From Chrysomallon squamiferum (lineage: Eukaryota; Mollusca; Gastropoda; Neomphalida; Peltospiridae), in contig CM022672.1 of assembly GCA_012295275.1 (NCBI GenBank), positions 12,077,904 through 12,141,903 of the forward strand: DNA of 64,000 nt. The letters are read 5' to 3'. Below, piece by piece: positions 38,272-52,463 of this stretch. The translations under genes were made by a program, and so were the position numbers. The first letter of the stretch is position 1. Each line of letters starts with the position of its first letter. The notes under the pieces were generated by a model. That model was not told the DNA's origin, ran no database searches, and saw nothing but the letters and a program-made list of their open reading frames with translations.

Positions 38272-41200
38272 TTATTATTATCACAGCAGTATCAACAATG
38301 ATACTTGTTTAAAACAAAAACAAAGTATCTGGATGTAACAGTAACTGTCTGTCTGTCTGTTAGCCACACTCACTTTGTCATAAGAGAACATCTCAAGGAG
38401 AAAGCTGGACACGATGCAGGTGATTCCAGTAAAGAGGTTAATCACTATCAGACATATGTAAGCTGTACTTGGTTCATTGAACAGGAATGAGAACGGGTAC
38501 ATCACAGGTATGATCGACCACCTGTAAAAAAAAAAAATTCAGAAATACCTGTATTATGTTAAATTAATAATAATAATAATAATAATATATGTGAAAATGG
38601 ATATCAGTTTAAAATCACAGGTATGGCTGACCACCTGTAAATAATCAGAAATACCTGTGATACATTAAATTAATAATAATAATAATTAAAATAAATAAAT
38701 ATGACAAATGGATTTCAGATTAAATTCATCATTTCACGATCATTAAAATATTAGGACAAAGTAATAGAAAAATTAAACAGTGGCTGAAAATTATTGATGG
38801 AGATTATAGCGTGACTGTTTGCAGGATCAAGACTTGTCAGTTCTTCCGCTTTCCTATCTGACATGAATTATATGAGTAGAGATAAACAAAATCGACTGCT
38901 TACCCATACAACAGAAAGAGAGCCACGACTGCAGGAATGTTTGTTGTGGACACGTAAGCAGGTATTTGAAAGATCAGCAGTATCAAGATACACATGAAAG
39001 CAGGAATCACATAATTACACTGAAATTAATTACAAGTTGTTATACACTGAGTCTGATAACATTATAAAGCCTATTACATGGAATACTTACTTGTTTATAT
39101 CTGCATATAAAAACATTTTGAACTTTACAGTAATATACAGTTCTAATTACCAAACAACTCTTCCACATATACATATAATTCTCTCTCTCTCTCTCTCTCT
39201 CTCTCTGTGACTCTCTCTCTCTCTCACAAACACATACACATACACAATAATAATAATAATAATAAGAGTATACATATACATCTACACTATACATTTATCA
39301 TATGAGCTTGTTAGGCTAACACTGACAGAATTCATGATACCACACTGTCTTTATGCTATATAAAATAAAATATTTACTTATATATATAATATATAATCAC
39401 ATATTGTATATAATATTATATATAATTATAATATTGTATACCTGGATATAATGATATACTGAATATATTACATATCAGTACAACTTACTACATAATGAGA
39501 ACACATCAAGTAAATAAACCATTTCACAAATACACTTTCTATTCTCAGCCAGTTTATCTTATGATAAACAATATTACTGACATAAAGGCTTTAAATACTG
39601 TACACTTACCATGTCCCACACATAGTTTCCTAGCCAGTACATCAGAGGGTTGATGCCAGTGACAAACTGTAGATGCTTGGACTTGGTTGATTTCTCATAC
39701 ACTAGAAACACCACAAAACTGGCAGGCACAAACGACATAGCAACAATGATGAAGATTGCTATGAGAACATCAGATCCTTCCATACTGCAAGACAAAACAA
39801 ACCAATACCATAATATAGTTTTTGAATTTAATGTTAATCTGTTGTTAATAGTAATTTATTATGTAATATGACAATTGTTTTGAGACAATTACAAGATAAA
39901 ACAAACCAATACCATAACAGTCTACAATAGGACACTTGTTTGTTCTTTCTATTTTTGATTTATTTATTAAATTAAATATATAATAAGTATAAATGTACGT
40001 AATATGGTCAGAAAATGCTATAAGATCTATAATGCAGTCCAGAATATGACACTGTTTTCTATTTTTATTTCATTTAATTAAATTAAATGCCTAGTAAGTA
40101 TAAATGTATGTAATATGGTGAATAAATACAAAAAAATCCAGTAAATATGTGAAAATAAATTTACATTAAGTGCAATATTATGGAATACATAGATTATTAT
40201 TAATAGATAAATAAAAATAAAATGAAATGAAATGAATAAATAAATAATAAATAAAATTAATTTTTAAATAAATTAATTAATTAATTAAAAAAACAACAAC
40301 TATAAAATACAAATAAAAATATCTTTAAAAAAATAATAATAATAAAAATACAACTGGTTACATGATAGTGAACACTTACACAGTTTGAAGATTGGCAAGT
40401 TCATTGTTGGTTTCATTCCATGGGTGATTGTACAGTGTGATACCTACAAACAAAACATACTGTCAAAATGAAACATATACTCCACACAGTGTGGTACAGC
40501 AAGAGCCCTAGATGCCACTTAAACAGTTTTTATCATGGTAAAGTTATCCAAAATAGACACACTTTTCCATGGATGTAAATGATTTTCTGATATTCAGTTT
40601 TCAAATTTATCATTAGTCAAAATCAAAGAACAAAGTCTTTGCATTTGTAATCAAGTGAAGTGTGTGTGCATGTACACACACATTATCTTCAAAGATCTGT
40701 TGAGTTAACAATTAGGATATCACTGCACAATAATAACCGTAACATCAGTAATATTAATCAGTATTAAAATACATGATCTCTGTTAATTCTACATATTCTA
40801 AGAAAATATTAAAAAAAAAAAAAAAAAAAAATAATTATCATGACTGTAATAATTCCAGTCTGATAAAGTCTTTCACATTTCTATCTATAATTTTATTCTA
40901 ACAAATTATTTACTTTGTTAACTGAAATGTGTTTCTACAGCTTACCGTAACTTGATGGGTTTCCTTTCTCTGGGGGCAGGTTTGCTCTGAGAATTGCATT
41001 GTTGATGGTGTTTAGATACACTGGCATTGAGTGGTAGCCTTTGTGATTGAACCATAGCTGAATAATGACAATGAATAACTGATAATAATAACAGTAGCTG
41101 TAGTCGAGGTAGAAGTAGTAGTGGTAGTGGTAATAATGATGATGATGATGATGATTATGATGATGATAAATTGGTTCTCTATTATATCAACAAACTAACC

Positions 41201-41429
41201 TTAGCGGCACTCCTCACAGCCAATTTTTTAAACAGTGTGGGAGACTTTTTGCCAAAATCATGAGGAACAAACCGCTGCTCCAAACCAAATTCCAAAGCTC
41301 CATATCTGTAATACAAACATAATAACAATAACAACAACAACAACAACAACAGCAACAGTAATAATAGTAATAATAGTAATAATAATAATAGTAGCAGTAG
41401 TAATACTACTAACAAGAGGAATAGTAACA

Positions 41430-41461
<32 letters not shown>

Positions 41462-43507
41462 TTTAATAATAATAATTGTAATAATAAAAAGAGAAATAGT
41501 AACAGTAATAGTAATAATAATAACATAATGATTATAATAATACAGCTCAAATATTCCTTTGTCTTCTTTCAGATCTATGCAGAGAGAATCCATTAAGAGT
41601 TTCAACCTTTCTAGCTTTTAAAAGTGAGATATATAAAAAGTATTTATTCTCTGTCTGCTGTGACACCACAGTAGTATCTCCTAACCTGTGACGTCTGTAC
41701 TCTGATATGGTATACAGGAGATAGTCCTCAGTCCTCTGTCCGGTGATGTTAAGCAGTATATCCTGTGTGACTACGTGGAAGCTGGGAGGCATGGAGTGGT
41801 GCTTGTGTGAGCAGATGAACCCTGTGTTGTCACTGGAGCATTTGCAGGATGGGTAGAAATAGTCAGTAGAATAGCTGGGGTCTGTAAGTAAAAGTGTATT
41901 TATTATGTAAGTTTAGTAATGATCAAAGACTCAATTATCCATTGTTTTAACCTGCTGAAATATAGTTTTCTTACCTTGTGAATGAAAAAGGAAGGAAAAT
42001 AAATCTGTATTTTTTATATAAATTAAACTAACTAAGAATACAGCATTAAACATTTTTTTTAAATAAATAAATATATATATATATATATACACATATGTAT
42101 ATACACACACACATACATACACATAAACAATATTTATACTATAATAATGTATTAACTATCTGTCTTAATTGTTTGTTACAATATAATTTTGATACTGTAA
42201 GAATGAATGTGTAAGGAAAATCTATTTTCAGGTTTAAGAAAACTATCTGAGAAATCAACATTAAAATATCTTTATACAATTAAATTTTTACTTTTTATTT
42301 TTTGACCATTAGAATATTAAAACATATAATATCCAATATCAAAAACTCTAACCTAAAGGAATGAAGGAGTTATCTGACTCTGGAAACTGCCTTAACTCTA
42401 GCACAGGCTGTGGTGTGTAGCTCCGAATATGAAGTCCTGGTGCAAACACTTTTTCACATCCTGGTTCGTAATATTTCGCCAGCAGTTCCAAGTACCTGTG
42501 AGTCTGGTTAAACTTGATGACGTCCAAGTTGAAGCTAGAGTTCACATTTGGCTTGAACACACACGTTGCTCCAACACCAGCCGGTAGAAACAGCGTTGCT
42601 ATCAGTCTGTCAGCATCGGCATCTTTCGAATGTGAGCCAATGGTCATCCTGGCATTGGTGAAAGGAATGAAGTTGCCACGAGGCTGGGTCACGTTGTAGA
42701 ACTGAGACGGACTGAGCTCCAGCATGGGCAAGTCGTCCAGCGATGGGGCAGCCAGTGCGACTGTCATTGCTATGGCAACGAAAATGGCAGGGAGGATGAT
42801 CTGCGAGAAGAGACTTCTCCAGTTGCGGTGGATGTAGTGGAAGCGTTTGATGATGACGGCGCGGAAGTGGTTGAGGAGAAGCAGTTTAGGACTCAGCATG
42901 TGACTGCCTCGACCTTCCAGCAGAATTCTTGGTTCACCTTGAAACAGAGAAATTAAAATATATATATAAAAAAAAAAATTCTACATAATTCATAATTTTT
43001 GAGAAAACCTACCCCTTGAATGTAATTTACAAATTACAAAATAATATGGATATTCTAAAATAATATCTTTCAAATATTTGTTACAACATCATGTAGATTA
43101 ATAAATCTTGAATGTATTTTACTAATTCAAAATGGTACAGATCTAAAAAATTAACATCTGTTGAATACTTATTACAAAATCATATAGATTAATACATCTT
43201 GAATGTAATATACAAATTACAAAATAATATGGTTTTGATAAAATAATTATCTTTTTAACATTTAACCTATTAATTACAAAATCTTAAAAGATTAATTTAA
43301 ATAGTTAACCCATTAAAAATTATTTATATTTATATAACAGTCATTTAAAACTCTGAGGAAATCAGAATCCAAAAAAAACCCAAACAATTTAAGAAATAAC
43401 TACTAAAATAAAATCTTATTCAGGAAATCTGAAACTAAACCAATTCATGGTTAAGTTCTTTAATAGTAATTAAGGTATTAGTGTTGTTGTTATATTGTTA
43501 GTATTTA

Positions 43508-43543
<36 letters not shown>

Positions 43544-46500
43544 GCTATTGCTATCTACATCATCATTTAACTGTATAAGAAATTAAGTCATATTTATATT
43601 TTTAAGGATGAAGATTTGAAATTAAATTATTCTGAATGCATAACAACATAGCAATTATTTTTAACCACTATTTGATTATTTACACAGACACAAACATACC
43701 ATCTTGCATAAATGGAACCTGTTGCATATTATCAGAGTTGCTTCCCCATGTTGGGGAAGGGGGCAGGTCAGCCAACTCTAATAATGGAGCATCTTCATTG
43801 TCTCTGCCCCCTGAAGCTGCAACATCAGTCAGCAATTGGTCATCGTCTGTGTCACTCAAAAGGTTAGTTAGAGAAGAAGCACTCTGATTGGTTAATGGGT
43901 TGCCAGGGCTTTCCTCCTGGATTGTGTTGGTAGTTTGCACAGAAAATGTCTCCAGCTGCTTTTCATCTTGATCGTTTTCTAGTTGAAATGTAAAAATTAA
44001 AATATTTAAAAATCCAGGATTGTGAAGTATAAATATAAATTTTGGTTATCAAAGAGCAGATATATAAATATACAAGTGTGTGTGAGTGTGTGTGTGTGTG
44101 TTTGTGTGCATATTTACATAAATCCTGTAACGAAATAAGCCAAACTATAGATATATAAAATCACTTTGTATATAGACATATTCATTTCTGTGTACATATT
44201 CATACTGCACATTCATTTCTGCTTGAGTAATTATCTGTATATAAAGTCATATTTATATGAAAATCACCTTCTTCCTCTTGGAAAGCTGCTTCAGTAACAG
44301 TAAGAAAGACTTCTTCCAAGTTGGTGTCCACGACACCATACCCTGCTATGTACAGATCATCAAGTCCACTCTCAAACGCCTGGAACAGTTTCTCAAAGTT
44401 ACGTTTCCTTGCCTCCTCGTTAGGCAGGATGTACTGAAGTTCCCTTTGTGTCTCATTTTTCAGGTACGCAGTGGGGACATATTTCTGAATGAACTCAGTA
44501 ACTTTCAACTCCTCACACTTTGAAACCAGCTTGTTGCTCACACCAGTGTCTGGTTTGTATTCATCGTCTAGAGGATATTATATATAAAAAGAATAGATTA
44601 AATTGTATGAAAAGAATTTTTTGAAAGAACAGTGTTAGTGAAGCATTACTTGGATAATTAGTAACATGACCAAACTTGATTGATTTTCTTGAACGTGAAG
44701 TTCAGAAAAATCCCTCAAAAGCATCTTCAGCATTACATATTCATTACTTGTTTATCTCTTGGAATCATTTATTAAAGTACTGATGTAGCCTATCCCCATC
44801 CAAATATCAAAATCAAAACCTAATGAATGCATGTCAATTTATAGTGATAGATGAAAAAGCCAGTTGCTTAATCCCTGATTTGGTGTGAGAGAGAAAAAAA
44901 CAACAACAGACTGACAGATAGATTCAGAAAGGTTAGACAGACAGACATACAAGTAGAATAACATATTATGTATTCTGATATCAGTCCATGATCCAGATAA
45001 TTACATTCAGTTTGTTCAGCAATGACAAAGAAATGAAAATGAAATCACCAGAATCTTGAATCTCATCTGTGGTTTCTTCCTTCACCATGGTGAGATGGTA
45101 GCCTTCTCCAATGTTGTTTTTCAGGAAGATGGATGAACCACAGCACTTGAGTTCTCCATTGGAAATGATGGCAATTCTGTCTCCAAGTATGTCTGCCTCA
45201 TCCATGTGATGTGTAGACAGAATGATAGTGCGACCTGAAAAATATTTTTTTTTTAAAGTGATGAAATGATGAAATGATTTATTTAATGAGGAACTGAAGA
45301 TATTTTTAATCGACACTTTTTTGGTGCCGTACATATGGGTATGAATCATTTAGTTAATAAAGAGATCTGGTGCCACCATACAACAATTATTCTTTTTTGT
45401 TTAGCAGCTGGTGTTCTTTTTTATGCACCTTCCCACAAACACTAAAAGATTATTAGGTACAACTCGATGAGCAACTCTGAGACAGCAAGGGATATTTTTT
45501 TAGAATTTTCCAATTGAAAGTTAGCATTAAACTATTGAATGTGATTTGACAAATAAAAAAAAGACATAAGCACTGGGAAATGGCAAAGTGAAGATCTAAA
45601 GAGGACTGATGTAGATGTAATAATTGTCATGTTTCAGGAAATTGGTTAGAGCAAGAGACTTAAATGTAAGATTATATTAGCATAATACAAAATGCATTAC
45701 AAACCTGATATACAATTATATGTCACCAAAACACATGACCACTTCACCTATATCCAACAAAAGAATTGATCCTTAACCATTAAGTCCTAGATGGTTCTTT
45801 ATACATAGAGGCATAAGAGCCAGAACTGTACCTAAGTTAAACATGGTTATTATTATTATTATCACTGTTATAGTCATCTGTACAGCATTTTTTAAAAACA
45901 AAAAAAATTATATACCTATACAAACTTAAAATTATACAACAATATACCTTGTTTGTATTTCACCAGCAAATCCCAGATGGCTCTTCTGGCATAGGGGTCA
46001 ATGCCAGCTGTAGGTTCGTCCAGTATCACAGTCCTTGACCCTCCGACAAACGCTATGGCAACAGACAGTTTACGTTGCATCCCTCCAGACAGACAGTCCA
46101 CTTTGCAGTGTCGTTTGTTTGGTAATGTGAGATCATCAAGCATTCTTTGAAAAAAAAACAAAGATAATAATTAAAATTGTGCTGTATCCTAGATAATACG
46201 TGATATCAGAATAATGTACTTTGTGAAACAACAAAAATAATAATTAAAATTTCTCTCTCTCCAAGATAATAATAAAAACATTTTTTTTTTTTTTGTTCTA
46301 TATCTTAGATAATCAGGGATATCAGGATAGTTAACTTTCAAATAACAAAGATGTTGATTAAAATATTAAATATTTTGATTTTGTCACAGGTAATTAATTA
46401 TCTGGGATTCACAAGAGCATGTTTTCAAATAACAAAGACAAAAATTTACATTTTGCCCTCTCTTAGATAATATAAATATTTAGTTCTTAATAATCTCAGA

Positions 46501-49500
46501 TATCAGAATGGCATGCTCTTAAAACAGTAAAGATAATAAAAATATTTTCTATTAGATAATAATCTACAGAAACTGTTCACTGCAAATCTTATCAAAGAAT
46601 CCAAATGCAAAACAAGAGATATTGATGATAGATGATTGAAATAGGTATAATAGTAATAAGAACATACAGGTCAACAAAAAAGAATCTGTAATAATATCAG
46701 TTTTACCTGTCTATCTCAGTTTTAATATCACCAGACTTCATTCCTTTCAACATGGCATAGAACCAAAGATGTTCTTCCACAGTTAGTCTGCAAGAAAAAA
46801 AAACATTCATCACATTTAATTAACACCTAGAAATGAATATACATAGATGTTAATAAAATACTAAAACATTACTGAATCAGTGTATTTTGAAATTATGCTG
46901 ATAAATTCTGTTTATTTTGCTTTGTAATGAAATGAGAAAGTACAATCACTACAATGCTTTGCATACACAATAATATGGGATATTGTTTATCTTGCATATC
47001 CTTCCTGTACACAAGACACTACAATTAGGCTTTTCAAAACATAAACAGAAGTTACATAAACTCAGTCTTTTAGTAATTTAACTATAAAATAAAGTTATAG
47101 AAACCAGTCTTTTATTAATAAAACTATATACATAAAAAAAAAAAAAAGCTATAGAAAGCACAGTATTTAGTAATATAACAATAAAATAAAGTTATAAAAA
47201 AAAACATTTTTTAATAATAGAATAATAAAATAAGTGTATTTACTTTTCAAAAAGGACATTGTGCTGTGGACACATTCCTAGACTCTGTCGAATAACATCC
47301 ATGTCACTTCTGATGTCATAGCCATAGACTGTGGCATAACCGGATGTCGGTGGAATCAGTCCAGTTAATACAGACCTGTAGATAACATGTAGACATTGAA
47401 TAATATATAGATATTATAATTATGTTAAATACAATGTTCTTTAAGTCCTTAATATACAACAACATTAACAAAATATTTTTGTTTTTAATTTATGGATTAG
47501 AAAAAATTTGTGGTTTGTCTTGTTGTTTTTTTTATATTTCATTTGTGGGGAGTTTTGGGGGAGTTTTGTGTGGATTTTTTATGTTATTATTTTGTTTTTT
47601 GAGCTACGTTTTCTTTTTCTTATATTTTTTTTTATTTTTTTTTTTTGATACAATTCCTTCATATACAAATTAAATTCCTTCTATGGAAATGTAGTATTCA
47701 TTGCATTCATAACATATTTCCTTTTATATTTTAAATTGCAAAAAGATCTGGAAAAAAAAAATTCAAATATTGTCAAACAGTTTTGTTGACTACAAGTGTC
47801 TTGGAATTTAGACCAGTTTAGTTTTCATCTATTGCGTTTTAACACAAAATGTAAAAGTCATTGATATCTACAAATGATTATTATGGTTTTGAGATGAAAA
47901 TCAAACATTTAAACTAGATAGGATATACTAATTTTAAAATGTAAAGTTATTTCACTTACATAGTGGTGGTCTTGCCAGCTCCATTGTGACCCAGGAAAGA
48001 TGTGATTTGACCCTCGTAGAAGTTGAGACTCAGTTTGTTCACAGCCATTTTCTTTCCCACCTTGTACACCTGAATAAACACATTGTAAAATTAGAAACCT
48101 ACATGTTTGTTAACTAGTCATATCTGTAGTAATAAAAATAATCATAAACAATAACAGTATTAACAAAAACAATAATAACAATAACAGTTATATATCCTTT
48201 TCTAACACAATAATATTTGACATATATGATCATAACAATTTCTTGTAAACAGAAATGGATCCTATAAACCTTATAATGGAACTTACATCTATCTGCCTTA
48301 TGATGATGATCATACTAGTGAAGGTAGCAACAACATTAACAGCACTAATAAATAAATAAAATAAATAAATGAATAAACAAACAATTAAATCAACATCAAC
48401 AATAATAGTAGTGCTTGCTACACAGATTTTACTCGCCTTGGTAAGATTTTCAATTCCAACCCCCAATGGAATATGGACTGGCTCTGGTTCAAATTTCCTG
48501 GCATGATCTGAATAAGTAAAAAAATACACATATATAAACAACAGAACACAGAGACATTATGATAATGTGTATTAATAATGCAGTAATATTAGTTTATACT
48601 CTTTGGCACATTTAAAAAAAAATTAAAACAGAAAAGAAATAGTGAGGAATGGCTTGTTTGACTATTTACTGAAATTTTGATGCTGGTTGAAAGAATGCAC
48701 CAAGGGTAATTTGTTTTACCCTGTGATCCAAAACATCTTAGACCAGTGTTTTAATCATCTGATTTCGTCTAACTCCATTTTATGTATGTTTGTTTGTGTG
48801 TGTGTCAATGTATGTGTGTGAATACATGTGTGGGAGTGCATCTTTTAAAATGTCACAGATTAACTGGATTATAACTTATTTATTTACCTGGATCTTGTTG
48901 CCCAAGGGAACAAGCCTGGTCCTCCTGTGATATGGGTACATAGGCATGGTTGCCACGGTGACAGAAATCCAGCAAGCTGGGACATTCTTCCAAATGTTTC
49001 AGAGCACCTCCGCACCAGTATGACTTCATGAAAGGGAAGTACCAAGGCTTAGGTAATCCAAATGAACCTGGATAATTATAATGTGTTTTATTCATTACAC
49101 TATTTTGTTGTGTTTAATTTAGTTCAAATTTAAATGCATAACGGTCATATTATTGTAGGCATAAATATTAAAAGTAATTATTAAATAAATTAAATTATGG
49201 CATTATAGGTAAATATTTTCAGTTTAACAAATAGATTCTGTCTACTTAAAAATACATTTAAATATCTATGTAAAAACACATTTTGATATCTATTTAAAAA
49301 ATGAGCAAATGTCTGTTATCTAAGAAACATCCTGATATCTATTTAAAAATATATTTTAATATTTGTTTAAAGATAATGTTTTGTTTTCTGCTTAAGAAAT
49401 ATTTTCTAATATCTTCTGACATCTATTTAGAAAATAAATGTTAATATCTATTTAACAAATGCTAATAAAGCAAAAGGTAAAACTGCTATACCTGGGAAAA

Positions 49501-51471
49501 CATGTTCTATGTACCAGACAAGCAGCAGGTACAAAAAGGTATCAAAGATCAGCATCAGTGCGACCATGAAGAGTGTGAACTCATCATCTGAGACTGGGGA
49601 CTCATAGATGTTTGACCACTGCACACCCACACCCATCTCTTCGTAGAAAGCAAAATACTTGGACCCCAGACCAAAGGCTGTTGTTGAGAAAAGGGACTGA
49701 AAAATTGGAAATGTTAAGTTTTAGTGCAGGTTATGAAACTGAAAAGAGAAAAGCAAGAAAGATAAAACAAGAAGAAAACTACAGATAAAATATAATAAAA
49801 TATCATACAGTGAAACAAAAAACTATAAATTAAAAAAAATATATATATATATATGGAATAAATAAATAAATTAATAATTTGAGGAGTATTTTCATTCATT
49901 TCTGGAGACTCTTTGATTTTTGTTTCAGCTATCTCATATATGATTTTTTTTTTTGTTGTTTGCACTATTTTGAATTTAAAATAGGCTTTGATATGATGTC
50001 TAAACTCAACAAAAACAGCTGCTGTTGTAATAGTTGTAGCATCAAGTTAAAACAACAGTTAAATGTCAGTTGGAAGTAAAAAAAAAAAATAATAATAATT
50101 TGTTATCTATCCTGTGAACAAAGTATTGTTATGTCTCAGCAGGCTGGTATAAATTAATATTATTTCACTCTACTTGTCAATTACATCATCAATATTTATA
50201 CAATAAAAATACCTTAGAAATTTAAAGCTTAGTTTTATACACTCACTCACTCAAGCACACACACACCTCATAAGTATTTGTTTACTAACTGTTATGATGT
50301 ACTTAATAGTATTATTATTCCAATAATAGCATGAATAACGCTGTATGAACTAAGAATATAGTTTTACTATTAAAAAAACATACAGCTAGTGACTTTGCGT
50401 AGGCTGGGATGTGGTCTCCAGCGATATCCTCCTTGATGGCGATGTACATGTATGGCACGTAAGACAGAAAGTAGATGATGCCAGCACAGGCAGCAGCCAC
50501 TTTAGCCTTAGAGTACAGAACACTGATTAAAAAACTGAAAAAAATAAAAATATATATATATATACAGATTCATGTGGTTAATATTTATATATTTATTTCA
50601 GTTTTAACACATAACACAACAAAGTGACTGTCTGAATTATATAACAGCAATAATTTACAATTCTAATATGTTAATTGGTGGACTTTTTTTTTTTAATAGC
50701 CACATTAAAATGAAGAATTAGACTATCTTTATTTCTTTTTTTAATTTTTGTTTTGGATATTATTGTCATTTTTAAAATCAGCATCAGAGTTTACAACATG
50801 ATTTACCAGAAGGAGATGACAGCAATGATGTACAGTTCTAGAATGGTGAAGACAACAAGGGGGTTGCTGTGAGCGAGAATCTTTCCGTATTTAAATATGG
50901 CTGTCAGCGTTACCACAGTGATGGTCATCTGTATGAAAGTTGTGAGGAACCAGGCACACCAATGTACAGCATTACTCAAACCCATCATTTTCATCACCTG
51001 TATGAGAAAAAATTAGAATTAGAATTTTATTTGTATATTAGGTAAAACAGTTTATATTTAGTCTGAGAAGTAGAATTAATGTTATTATCTAAAACAAATT
51101 ATTTTTAGCCTTATAATTTTCATCACCTACACAAGAAAATTAATATTATTATATTTTTAGATACTGAAGATACAGTTATTATACTTTTGAAGAATTGATC
51201 AGAAAATTGGATATGTCCTCAACTCTTCATTTTTATTGTCTGTGTTTGTAGGTGTATATTTGTGAGTTTCTATGTGTATGTTTGTGTGTGAAATATATGT
51301 GTGTATTAATATGAATAGTTGGTGGCTCTTTTATATTTGTGTGTATCTTGGTGTATTAATGAATTGATGCGATGTTGTGTGTGTCTTTGTGCATGTTTGT
51401 GTAGATATGTGTTTTGTATATTTATGTATGTATGTATGTGTGTATGTGTATGTATGTGTGTATGTATGTGT

Positions 51472-51521
<50 letters not shown>

Positions 51522-52424
51522 ACATATAAATTTTACCTCTTTCAGCCTCTGTTCTTTCTCATACACAATACTCTGTACCAACATGGCCACTGTATACACC
51601 CAGGAAATTGTGAGACAGAGGGGCATGACGTGTTCTATCATAAACACAAAACTGTGGAAACAAAACAGTAGAAAAATTATTATTGGTGGATGCATCAATT
51701 TGATTTTGATATAATATACAAAAATGTAATTTTATTTTATTTTTATCTCTTTCACACATAGGTGTATATATATATATATATATATCACAGACAAATATTT
51801 AATTTAAAATATAATAAAGATCAAAATTAATTTTGATATCAGACTTACCTGTCATACATGTAACATGGATAAGGAAACTGCTGAATAAAGGTTCCTGGTT
51901 CTACAACATCGTGACCTGTTTGAATATCTATGATTGCTCTCTCAATTACATCCTACAAAATTATGTATAAATATATTATTGTTAAAGTACACCCAAATAC
52001 ATGTAATACAGGGTAAATATATAAATAATAATAATTTTTTTTTTTATATATATAAAATCAGTTAAACATTGGATTTAATGACAGATTTCAAAGTGATACT
52101 TACAATCAGAGGATGTATTTTTAAAAGGGATTAATGTTTATAATATACTATTTTTAGATAAGAGCTAATATTATGTAAAAACATGTTTTTGAGAAGGATA
52201 AAAATAACATTCATAAATAAGTCAAATCAAAGTCAAGTGACAAAATGTAAGAGAATAAAAAAATACATGATAAACAGAAAATCCAAAGATATATTACACA
52301 AAATTAAATTAATATATAACAAATTTTGTCACATCATATCCAACTAACACAAAAACTGAATAAAAAAGAAGAATTTTATAAAATAAAAGTTGTAACAAAA
52401 TATATCTAAATCCTGATAAAATTA

Positions 52425-52463
<39 letters not shown>

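Noticed and set aside
41182-41605. Poly-Leu and poly-Ile/Thr ORFs
   Set aside because: Triplet microsatellites beside ABCA2 exon 41200-41305.
51306-51714. 130-aa ORFs of Thr/His or Val/Cys
   Set aside because: TG/TATG repeat fused by chance to ABCA2 exon 51537-51651 or its antisense.
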